In this document: positions 24,501-36,500 of the stretch, in pieces
Position numbering within the stretch: position 1 is the first letter of the stretch
How the letters are laid out: the number at the start of each line of letters is the position of its first letter
From: Bradyrhizobium sp. Y36
Lineage (GTDB): Bacteria; Pseudomonadota; Alphaproteobacteria; Rhizobiales; Xanthobacteraceae
Direction: 5' to 3'
DNA length: 64,000 nt
Assembly: GCF_002531575.1 (NCBI RefSeq)
Contig: NZ_NWTI01000010.1
Span: forward strand, 62,001-126,000
Position numbers and translations under genes: made by a program
The notes under the pieces: generated by a model
What the model saw: only the letters and a program-made list of their open reading frames with translations
What the model was told of the DNA's origin: nothing
Databases searched by the model: none

Positions 24501-27500
24501 CTGGACCGTGATCCTGTCCTCGGTCCCCACGATGGCGATGATCAGATCCTGACCGTTGCTGGCGCGCGTCAACGAGAGGTCGGCGGCGGTGATGCCGGCC
24601 CCGAACAGAATCGTGTCGTTACCGTAGTTCCAGTCGCTGATGACGTCCTGGCCGTCGCCGCGGTTGAACACATAGGTGTCGTTGCCGGTGCCGCCCCGCA
24701 TCCAGTCATTGCCGGTGCCGCCGATCAGGATATCATCGCCGTCGCGGCCATCCAGGATCGTGTCGTCGCCGGCACCGCCCGATATCGTATTGGCGAACTG
24801 GTCCCCGGCAAAAATGTCGTCGCCGCTGGTCGGCGCCAGCGAGCGGTCGAGCAGTTGCGCATAGCTGAGCGTGCTGCCGTCGCTGAAGCGCAGCAACTCG
24901 ATCCGGCTCCAATCGGTATCGATACCGCGCTGGATCGTGATCTTGTCTTCGGTTCCCGCGATGGCGATGACCAGGTCCTGGCCGCTATTGGCCTGCGTCA
25001 CCACCACATCGGCGGCCGTGATGCCGGCACCGAGCTGGATGGTGTCGTTGCCGTAATTCCAGTCGCTGATGGTGTCCTGACCGTCACCCCGGTTGAAAAC
25101 ATAGGTGTCGTTGCCGCTGCCGCCACGCAGCCAATCGTTGCCGACCCCGCCGATCAGGGTATCGTCGCCTTCACGGGCATCCGAGATCGTGTCGTTGCCG
25201 ACCCCGCCCGAGATCGTGTTGGCAAACTGGTCGCCTGCGAACGTGTCGTTGCCGACCGTCGGCATCAGCGACCGATCGACCATCTGCGTGTAGCTGAGCG
25301 TGCTGCCGTCACTGAACCGCAGCTGCTCGATCCGGTTGTAGTCGGCGCTGAGGCCGCGCTCGATCGTGATCTTGTCTTCGGTCCCAACGATGGTGATGAC
25401 GAGGTCCTGGCCGCTGTTGCCTTGCGTGACAACGACGTCGGCGGCCGTGATGCCGGCACCGAACTGGATGGTGTCAGTCCCGTAGTTCCAATCGCTGATG
25501 GTGTCCTGACCGTCCCCGCGGTTGAACACATAGGTGTCGTTGCCGCCGCCGCCGCGCAGCCAGTCGTTGCCGGTCCCGCCCGTCAGGGTGTCGTTGCCGT
25601 CACGGGCATCCGCCACCGTATCGTTGCCGGCGCCGCCCGACAGCGTGTTGGCCGAATTGTCGCCGTTGAGCGTGTCGTCGCCCCAACCGCCTTGAACGGG
25701 GGTCGCACCGGTGGCGGCCAAGGTCTGGTTGGCGACCACGGTGAACGCAGCACCGGCAAAATTGACGCTGGTGAGGCTCGCCGGCGAGACATTGTCCAGC
25801 CGCAACAGCAGCCGCGCGTCGGCAAAGCTCTGCGTGCCCTGCTCCGCGAAATAGATCAGCGTGTCGGAGCCGGCCGCGCGCGCCAGCAGCGTCCCGGACA
25901 TTCCCTCGGCGATGGCGATGTTGAGACTGTCGCCGGCGTCGCCGCTCTTGAAATTGGTGACGACGTCGACCCGATCACCCCAACGCGACAGCGGCACGAA
26001 CACGTCGTATCTGTTCTGGGCGGCTGCACCGGCGAGCTCCCGCGCGAACAGGCCCGAGCCGATCTGCTCGACCGTCCCGACCGTCGACGGATCGACGCCG
26101 GAGCCTTGCAGAGTGGCGACCGAGAGGATCTGGACCCGCTGGTCGTTGGTCGCGCCGCCCGTGGCCGCGCCAAAGCCGTACCAGACGTCGGAATCGCCTC
26201 CGAAAAGGCTGCCGACGACGTCATAGGTCTTACGTCCGATCAGCGTGCCATCGACGTTGTAGCTGAAGGTCTTGCTGGCCGCGTCCCAGCTGATGACGAC
26301 ATCGTGCCAGGCCGCATCCTCGAGCTGGCTGAAGTCGTGCCGCGGATCGAAATTGTCGTCGCCGGTCTGGCCGTTGACGACGAACTGGCTGAAATCGGTC
26401 GCCTGCCCCCAGGTGTCGAAAATGATGCCGAACGAGCCGGAGACCAGCGCGCCCATGCCGCCGCCGCCCGACCCCGTCAGCTCGCTTGCGCTCTTGTTCT
26501 GGACGGCGAAGGACAGGCCGTCGGCGCCGCCCTCGTTGGCGCCGAAGAACATCTTCGTGGTCCAGACCACGTTCTGCGCGAGGTCGATGCTGCCCCAGAC
26601 CGCACCGGCCCTGCTGCCGACTTCCGGCGTCAATTGATAGGTGCCGCTGCCGAGCTCACTGGCGGAGCCGACCACGGCAAGGCCGGTGGTCGGCCGCGAG
26701 ACGGCGTCGTAACGGGCAAGGCCGATAGTCGAGGATCCCTGCGATCCTCCGCCGCCGGAGCCCGAGCCTGCGCCCGCGAACACCGGGTCGGCGAACGGAT
26801 CCGCCGACGGATTGCTCGGATGCAGCACGTGCTCGGCCGCGTCGGGCGTGAGCGCACGCGCGAGCAGTGTCGCCGCGCTCCATTGCGTGCCGTCGTTGAA
26901 GCGTACGACGTCGATCGGCGGCGCGCTCGCGATGGCCTGGCCGACGATCGTCAGCCGGTCGTCGCTGCCGACGAAGCGCAGCACGAGATCGTTGCCGTCC
27001 CTGACGACCACGACGTCGCTCGGCACGATCCCGCTGTTCAGGCGCAGCGTGTCGCTGGAGGTGGTTGCGTTCGCGGCCTCGCGGATGGTGTCGCGGCCAT
27101 AGCCACGGCCGAAGACGTAGGTGGTGTCGCCGATGCCGCCGGCGAGCACGTCGTCGCCCGCGCCGCCGTCGAGGGTGACCGCGACGTCGAGCTGCGGACC
27201 GAAATCGATGGAATCGGCGCCCGCACCGGTCGACGCCGCCGCGTGCGAGACGATGTCGGCGAGCTGCCAGACCGTACCGTCGGCGAACTCGAACTGCTCG
27301 ATCCCATAGTCGGTCGCGCTGTTGCCGGCGCGGAACATGTCCTTGATCGTCAGGCGGTCGTCGCTGCCGACGAGGCCGATCACGAGGTCGTTCGGCCCGA
27401 CCGAGAGGAAGCGGATATCGCTCGGCAGGATACCGGCCGCGAAATGGACCTTGTCGACCTTGGACGCATCGCTGGTCTCGACATCGGCGATCGTGTCCTG

Positions 27501-30500
27501 TCCGTCGCCGCGGCCGAAATAATAGAGATCGGCGCCGCTGCCGCCTTCGAGCAGATCGTCGCCCTTGCCGCCGGTGATGACGTCGGCACCGCGTCCGCCT
27601 TCGAGGTGGTCGTTGCCGAGACCGCCGGAGATCGCCGTGCCGATGTCGGGACTGGCGAGATCGGAGGGAACGATGATGTGGTCGTCGCGGTCGGTCGAGG
27701 CGATCGCAGCGGCCAGGGTCCGGTAGCTGAGGCTGCGGCCGTCGGCAAAGACCACTTTCGCGATCACAGGATCGATGTCGCCGTCGGGATCGACCAGCGT
27801 GACGCGGTCGTCGGTGCCGTTGATCGACAGCACGATGTTGCCGTCGGCATCCCGCGTCGCGACGATGTCCTCCAGTGCGATACCGGCGCCGAAGACCAGC
27901 GTTCCCTTGCCGTCGGCCGAACCGTTGCTCTCGATGCGATCCTGCCCGTCGCCGCGTCCGAACCGGTAGACGTCGTCGCCGCCGCCGCCGACGATGACGT
28001 CATCGCCCGCGCCGCCGCTGAACGTCTCGCTGCGTGCGGAGCCGACGATGCGGTCGTCCTGCCAGGTCCCGAAATCGGCCGCCATGTCGCGGAGCTGGTC
28101 GAGCGTGAACGAGGTGCCGTCGCTGAAGCGAACCGCGTCGACGCCGTTCCAACCCCAGACGTAGCGCAGCACGATCTGATCGGTCGAGTCAGCGAAGGAC
28201 AGCACCAGCTCGTTCCGCGCCGGGTCGATCTGCGAGACGCGCAGCTCGTCGGGCCGGTAGCCGGTGATGGCGAGCGTGTCGTTGCCGGAGGCGTCGTCGA
28301 TCACGTCGCGGCCGTCGCCGCGCGTGAAATTATAGGTGTCGTCGCCGGCCCCGCCGCTCAGCAGGTCGTCTCCCGCGCCGCCGGCGATGATGTCCGCACG
28401 GCCGCTGCCGACGATGATGTCGCTTCCCGCGCTCGACTGCCCCGCGATCGCCGCCTGCACCAGCGCGGCGCCGCTCCAGGTGACGCCGTTGGCGAATTCG
28501 ATGTTCGGCAGGCTGCCGTTGCCAAGCGCGCCCCGGACGATCAGCTGGCTTCCCGACGAGAAGGAGACGATGAGGTCGGTCGAGTCGGTCGCGACCAGCC
28601 GTACCGTGGCATCGCTGGAAGCGTAGGCCGAGAACACGACGGTCGCGCTGGTCACGCCAGGAGGCATCTCGACGCTGTCGATGCCTTCCGAGGCGCCGAT
28701 GACGACGTGGGAATCCTGAGCCAGGATGAGGCGGTCGTGGCCGGCGCCGGGATGCAGCGTGCTGGCGGCCGGCAGCTCCCGGAGGTCGACGAGGTCCTGG
28801 CTGGCGTTCGACAGGCCGTCGCGGATGATGCCGCGCACGTCCTCGATCGACAGCGTGGTGCCGTCGGCGAAAACGAAGCTCTCGACCGGCCTTGCGCTAT
28901 AGCCGGACAAAATGGCGAGCCGGTCGGTGCCGTTGCCGATCGAGATCAGCAGATCGCCGTCGATGTTGCTGAAATGGACGAGGTCGGAGGTAATGCCTTC
29001 GCCGAACACGACCTTGTCGACGCCGCCGGCGTCGTCAACGCTGTCACTGCCGTCGCCGATGCCGAACTTGTAGGTGTCGTTGCCGAATCCGCCCTCGAGC
29101 GCGTCCTGGCCGGCCCCGCCCGACAGCGTATCGTTGCGATTGTCGAAGCCGATCAGATGGTCGTCGCCGGCGGTGCCGGTCAGCATGCGATCGATGATGG
29201 CTTCAATGGACAGAATCCGCCCGTCGGCGAACTCGAACTGCTCGACACGGTTGGTCGACAGCCCGTTGACGATGGTCAGGACATCGAGGCCGCTGCCGAG
29301 GTCGATGACGAGATCGCTGCCGTTGCGGCTGACGACGATGTCCTCGAAGCGGACGGAGGCGCCGAACACCACGCGATCGACGATGCCCGCCGTGTCAGGC
29401 CGCTCGATGATGCGATCGAAGCCGTAGCCGGCCGAGAAGGCGTAGGTGTCGGCGCGGTTGCCGCCGTAGAGCGTGTCGTCGCCCTGCCGCCCGTCCAGCA
29501 CGTTCTCCTGCTCGAGCAGGCCCGTAATGATGTTGTCGCCGCGGTTGCCGCCGGCGATCTGGAGCAACTGCTCGACGTCCGAAATCTTGATGGTCGAGCC
29601 GTCGAAGAAGCGGAACAGCTCGACGCCGTCCTCGGCGTCGCGGAACTGGTTGCGGATGCGCAGCGTGTCGCTGCGGCCGGTGATCGAGATCAGGAGGTCG
29701 TTGCCGTCCTTGGTGAAGACGACGTTGTCGCGGGTGATGCCGCCGCCGAACTGGACGACGTCGTCCACCGGCACGTGCACGCCGCGCCGGTCCGACCAGC
29801 TCGCGCGCACGCGGCGGTCGACGATGACGTCCTGGCCGTAGCCGGCGTCGAACTTGTAGATGTCGCCGCCGTCGCCGCCGATCAGCGTGTCGTTGCCGCC
29901 GCGCCCGTCGAGCGTTTCGGCGAAATTCGAGCCGGTGATGGTCTCGTCGCCGTTGGTGCCGACGAGATCGATGTCCTCCGGGTTGACGTCGAGGAACGAC
30001 ACCGTGCGGTCGGTGAAGACCAGGCTCTCGACCGCATTGGTCTGGCCGTCGTCGCGCACATACTGGTTCTCCAGCACGAAGCGCTGGCCGGTGGCGCGGA
30101 CGGTGATGATGAGGTCGAGCGCGGTGCGGGAGAAATCGACGTCGGTCGAGGCGATGCCGGAGAGCACGAGCTGATCGTTGCCCGAGCTGTCGAGGATGGT
30201 GTCGTTGCCCTCCCCGACCGCGACGTAATAGACGTCGTTGCCGCCGAAGCCGACCAGGCGGTCGTCGCCGGCGCCGCCGTCGATCGAATCGGACAGTTCG
30301 TCATAGCCGTAGATGGTGTCGTTGCCGGCGGTCTTGGCGATGTCGACGTAGTGCTGGGCCAGCTTGAATCCGGTCCACACCGTGCCATCGCCGAACTTGA
30401 TGTCCTCGATGACGTTGATGAAGCCGAGGATCGGAACGGTGGCGAGGAAGTCCTGCAGCACGATTTCGTCGGTCGTGCCCTTGATGCGCATGCGCAGCGT

Positions 30501-33500
30501 ATCGGTTGCGCCGTCGCGCAGGAAGTCGAGGTCGGTCCAACGGATCTCGTCGATGAATTGCAGCTTGTCGTGCTGCGGCGGATCGAACAGGCCGGGAATG
30601 GAATTGTCGAGCACGACGTCGCGGCCGTAGCCGCGGCCGAAGATGTAGGTGTCGTCGCCCTCCTTGCCGGACAGGAAGTCGTTGCCGGCGCCGCCGTCGA
30701 GCGTATTGGCATTGATCATGCCGTAGATCGCGTCGTCGTTCGCGGTCTTGGCGTTCTCCAACACCATCTGCACGATCGCGGTGAAATCGAGGCTGGAGCC
30801 GTCGTCGAAGACGAAACGCTCGATCAGGTTCGGCGCGACATAGTCGAGCCCGTCGCTCGACCCGAGCGCGTCGGAGAACAGGCCGAGGCCGGTCTTGATG
30901 CCGGCGAACTGGCCCTTGATGACCAGTGTGTCGCCGGTCGGATTGCCGTTGTCGTCGAGGAAGACGATCAGCAGATCCGGGCTTTCGCCGTCGCGGATCA
31001 GCTTCAGGTTCTCGAGCTTGATACCGCCCTTGAAGCTGAGCACATCGATGCCGGCCTTCACAGGCCCGAACGAGAAATTGCCGAGATCGTCAATGACGTC
31101 CTGCCCGTCGCCGGCCTGGAAGACGTAGATGTCCCCGCCGGCGCCGCCGCTCATATAGTCGTTGCCCTTGCCGCCCCAGAGGATGTCGGCCGAGCCCGAG
31201 CCCATCAGGCTGTCGTTGAACTGGCCTGCGGCACGCTCCCTGTCGAGCACCTCCATCGACATGCGGAAGCGGTCCCAGGCGACGCCATCGGCGAACACGA
31301 TGGCGCTAACGCCGGAATCGACCCGCTTGCCGTTGCTCAGGAGCTCGTTGTTCTCGCCGAGGAACTGGTCGGTCAGGCGGATGGTGTTGGTACGGCCGCG
31401 GATCTGCAGGATCAAGTCTTCGCCGTCGCGGATCGCCTTGACGTCGGTCGACAGCACGTCGGTGAGACGCAGCTCGTCGCTGTCGCCAAAGTCCTTGTCG
31501 TCGATGACGTCGTCGCCCGAATTGCGCCCGACGAAATAGTAGTCGGCACCTTTGCCGCCGCGCAGTGTCTGGTTGCCCGCGGTCATGTAGAAATAGTCGG
31601 TGGAATCGGTGCCGTTGACGATGACGTCGCCGGCGGCATGGGTGATGATGCGCTCGTCGCTGATCCCGAGCGCATGCGCCACGCCGCGGATGTCGAGATC
31701 GACGCCGACGGTCTCGAAGGCCGGCAGCATCATCTGCATGATGAAGGCCTGGTTGACCGCGAGCGTGGAGCCGCCGAGATTGCCTTCGCCGGAGGGATGA
31801 TAGTCCGGATAGACCTGCGCCAGGATGCCGTTCCACTGCGCGAGGTAGTCGAACACGGCATCATCCGTGTTGGCCGCCGGCGCGCCGGCGAAGATCGCCT
31901 CGAACATCGGGGCGAGCTCGCGATTGGTCGTCGGCTTGTAGCCGTCTGTGGCAGCGTCGTAAGTGACCCCCTGGAAGAAATCCTTCAGGCCGCCCTGCAT
32001 CGCGATGCGCACCGCGTAACGGCGCGAGGTCGCGATGTACTCGGTCATGACCGGCTGCAGCATGTCGATCATGGTCGCGATGCCGGAGACGTAATGCGCC
32101 GGGTCGGTGGACAGGTTGGCGCTGCCGCCGGGTCCGACCGCATAGGCGATGTGCCCGGTCGCATTGTCGAGCTGCGCCGTCAGCATTTCAGGATGGAAAT
32201 CGATGCCGCCGAGCGAGGTCGCGAAGTGGAACTGCGCCGGCGTCAGCATCTCGACGCGGTAGGTCGAATTGTCGGTCGAGTTCACCTCGTCGAGCGTCGC
32301 GAAGTCGATCGCGTAGTTGCGCAGGTTGAATTCGCGGCTGTCGCCGGTCTTCCATTCCAGTTGCAGCGCGCGGTCGAGATTGCGCGCCCAGACGTAGAAC
32401 GTGCCGTCCTGGTCGGTCACCTTGACGGTGTAATCGACGGCGATGCCGTCGGTGAAGCGCACGCCGATCTTGTCGACGGGAAGGTTGGCATAGGGGTTGA
32501 AGCCGAGCTGCTCGGTGCGCCACGCGGTGCCGGTGGGATGGGCGAGCGCGAGGATGGCGTCCTTGCTGGCGTAGCTGGTGGCGGCATCGGAGGCGAGCTT
32601 CCAGCTGCCGTCGGCCTGCTTGATGCCGTAGTCGAGGATGACGGCGCGCCCGTTGACGACGCTCATCAGATAGGGCGCTGCATCGCGATCCGTCAGCGCG
32701 GCGTCGCGGTCGGACGGCGACCAGGTCTGCTCAACGCGCCAAGCCGCGCCCGAGGCGGCGGCCTGCGCCAGCACGTCCTGCATCGTCGCGCGCGCGATCG
32801 GCTGTCCCTGCGCGTCCAGCACCGGCGCGCCGGAGGCGAGCGTCCAGTAGCCGCCCTGGGAATCCTCGACATAGACGCCGCGGTCCAGCAGCACGGCCTT
32901 GCCGGCGGCATCGGTGCCGACCAGCACCGGCGTCAGCTCGCGCGTCTGCTCCAGCGCCTCGCCCCAGGCGCCGAGCACGTCGCCGACCTGCGCCACCAGC
33001 GTGCGCAGCTTCGGCGTCGTCATCGCTGCCGCCGTGGAGCTCACGAGCTCGCCGAACGCGATGTCGTTGGCGGCGGCGACTGCAAGGTTGGTCACGCGCC
33101 CAAAGCCCTTGACGTCGAGCGTCGAGCTCGACTGCCAGGCCGCCCGGCCGGCCTCGCCGGCATATCTGGTGTCGGTGTCGTTCGAGGCCAGGATGGCGTC
33201 GAACATGTGCCTGACGGGACCGCTCTGGAAGGTGACGTCGCCGACGCCGGTCAGCCGCGCGCCGTTGGGCGTGGTGATGTCGATCGCGGTGACGCCGAGA
33301 TCGATTGTGATGATGCCGAGCTGATCGAGCGTCTTCAGCTCGCCCGTATCGGTGATGCCGTCGCGGTCATAATCCTGCCAGACCTTCAGCTCGGACCACA
33401 GCACGTCCGCGGCCGTGATCTTGCCATCGCCATTGGAGTCGAGCTGCGAGAGCTGGGCGAAGCCAGACCGCCCGACGCCACCGAACATCTCCGAGATGTC

Positions 33501-36500
33501 GTCGATACCGCCATTGCCGTTGACGTCGCGAACCAGGAAGCCGTCGTCGCCCTTCAGCCAGCCGGTGCGCTCGGCGAACAGGTCGTTGTCAATATCGAAA
33601 TAGACTTGCCCGGTGGCAAGCTCGGTCGTCTCGATGCCATCGCCGTCCAGGTCGATCACCAGCGGATCGGCGTCGTTGGACCATCGCATGCCTTCCGCAA
33701 ACCGCGCCGCCGCCGCGGACAGCGTCAATGCCTGGTCGACCAGCGCCATGCCGCCATACTGCGCGGCCAGCGCCATGCCGATCACGCCGACCAGCGGCTG
33801 AACCTGCTCCATGAGGTCGGCGAGCGGATTGACCGCCTTGAACACCATGCCGAGGTCGCCTTCGCCGGCAAGTTCGGCCTGGTGCTGACCGATGAAGCTG
33901 CCGACCAGATCGAAATTCTCGACCTTCATCCAGCCCTTCAAGATGCCCTGCGCGTCCAGCGCCTGCTGCGCCTTGTAGGCATCGCTCGACGTGCCGCCGA
34001 ACACCGCCGTGAACAGCTGGTCGAACTGGTTGGTCACATACATGTCCAGCCCGCCATTGGCGTTGGGCCGGAACACGTAGGTCATCCAGGGGAACAGATC
34101 GTCGAAATACACCGAGCGCGCCGGATCGTATTTTCCGTTCTCGTCCAGGGAGTTGTAGAAATTGGCCATGCCGATGGTGGCGCCGAGAAGTCCGCCGAAC
34201 GCGGCAAGACCCGCGATGCCGCCTTCGGCGTCGCCGCCCGTGAGCGTCAACCCATAGAATTTGAGGACGTCGTGGTGTTGCGCGTCCTTGATGACGGTAT
34301 TGGCCGAATACCAGAAATTGTCCGCATTCTCCGCCGTATCTTCGACCTGGGTCGGCGTGGTCTTCTGGCTGCCGTCCGGATTGAGCACCGGATTGCCATC
34401 CTCGTCGAAAACCGGCTTTTCATAATAACCGCCGACGGCGTCGCCCCAGATGATGCCGCCGTTCGAGGTGTTGTAGATCCAGTCCTTGCCGAGGCCGCCG
34501 GCGGCGATGCCGCGGTCACCGCCGACGAGCAGAATGTCGTCGTTGCCCGCTCCGCCATCGACCGTGAGCGACAGCTCCTCCGCCGCTCTCGGCCCGTCCG
34601 GCTTGGAGGGATCGATGAGCTCGCCTGCGTCCTTGTGCCCGGCCCCGTAGTAGACCAAGAGGTCCTTGCCGTCGCCGCCCGAGATCTTGCCGAAACCGTC
34701 GTGATTGGCGGTGCCGAAGAAGCCCTGCTGGACGCCCAGGAGATTGGACAGATTGCCGCCGAAATAGACGTCGTCCTTGCTGGTGAGGATGACGTTCTCC
34801 GCGCCGCGGAAATGCAGCTCGGCCTCGGGCTTGAAGAACGCTCTCAAGAGCTTCAGCGCGACCGAGTTCGTCAGATCGACGATGCCGCCGGCGCCGCCGG
34901 AATTGTCCGCGACCGAGCCGTTGATCGTGATGACGCCATTGGTCCGCGCCTCGAACGAGACGGTGTCGAAATCCTGCTCGCCCAAAACCCCGCTCTTGGG
35001 AGCGCTGAGGTCGACGATGACAGGCAGCTTGCTGAGGTCATCGCTGATGGAGACGAAGTCGGCCCGCTCGCTCAGTTCCACGATGTCGATATCGATCATG
35101 ATATCGCTGCTGACCTGACCGGTATTGAGGTCGCGCACGGTCAGCTTGATGCCCTTGCTCGTTCCGTAAGTGACGAGCTCGCCGGAGACGATCTGCAGGC
35201 CCTTCGCGGCGAGCTGATGCGTAACGGGATCCTCGACGCTGTAGTGAACCTTGTCGATATCGCCGGCTCCGATGAGACCGCGCAGATAGTCCAGGAAGCC
35301 CTGCACCATCGACTTGTCGAGGGTGTCGCCGACATAGATGTCGCTGCCGTCGTCCTGCGAACTGTGTACCTCGCCGATCTGGTCGACGAATTCGTCGTTG
35401 CCGGTGCCGCCGAGCACCATGTCCCGGCCGCCGCGGGAATAGACCACGTCGTTGCCGGCGCCGAGGATCAGCAGGTCGTTGCCGGACGTGCCGTGCACTT
35501 CGTCATCGCTCTGCGTGCCGATGTAGACATCGACATGGACCTGATCACCCTTGGTCGCGGGGATCTTGTCCTTGTAGGAGCGCTCGCTGAGCGTGATTTC
35601 GTCGTCGGTTGCAGACGTTGCAAGGTGATAGCGATCGAAGATCGATCCGGACGACGCTTCCCAGAAGGCGGCAAGCTTCTTGAGCGCCTCCTCGTCGACC
35701 TTGGAAGCCGCAAACCCGGTAATCCCCGTGATGAGCCGGGATATCACCGATGGGTTCGTCTCGGCGGACTGGCCGAAAAATGCCGCACGGAACGCGTCTT
35801 CATCAGTCGGGTTGACGCGATCAGGAGCATTCGGGACCCCGCCTGCCTTGATGACGTCGCCCCAAAGAATGCTGGAGAGATCAAGCGCCAACGCCGTCCT
35901 GTCGTCGGAGAGCGATATCGCGCCGTCCTTCGCACTGCCGTCTCCGCCCAGGACCCCCTTCGCTTCTGAATCCTCGACATCATAGATGGCCAACGCACCC
36001 GCATATTGGGTTGCGATGCGCGTCAACAGGGCGGTGACGTCCTTTGTGAAAATGCCTGCTGCCGCGTTGAGAAACCCGTCGAGAAACGAGATCGGCATGT
36101 CGAAGAAGGCATTGTGGTCGGGAAGGTTGATGACATAGCCAAGTTGCGACCAGTCATTGATCATGGCGCCGACGCCGGTATCGCCAAACGGCTTGGCGGC
36201 GTCAGTCCCTTCGTCGACGGCGGAATAAGCGATCGCGGTCTGCAGGATCGTCGTGTAATTCTGCTTGTCGTGCGCCAGACCGGAGATGTGGTTGCCGGCG
36301 GCTCCGGCCGCCTCGGCGAGTTTGTCGTCGTACAGTGCCCACAGACCGGGATTCGCGATCCGCTGGATCTGCCAATTCGCGGCAAACGAGTGAGCCTGCT
36401 TCGCCAGATCGGCAAACGTTAAGATCGTCAGCACCGATTGGCTGTGACGTGCGATCGGGTCAGGGTTGGTCCAACCAAACGTTTCCATGACCGTTTGATC

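Noticed and set aside
4600..31640. Regularly spaced repeats resembling a CRISPR array
   Set aside because: The periodicity is coding: nonapeptide RTX and 97- or 143-residue protein repeats in one frame, with no near-identical 24-40-bp repeats separated by unique spacers and no cas genes.
24855..35969. Plus-strand open frame of 3,704 codons, with others at 16110-24320 and 9309-13586
   Set aside because: They lie opposite the giant gene. Their His/Asp/Val/Gly/Arg-rich composition is the antisense reading of RTX and cadherin repeats with GC-rich codon bias, and no domain is recognisable. They are shadows of the real gene.
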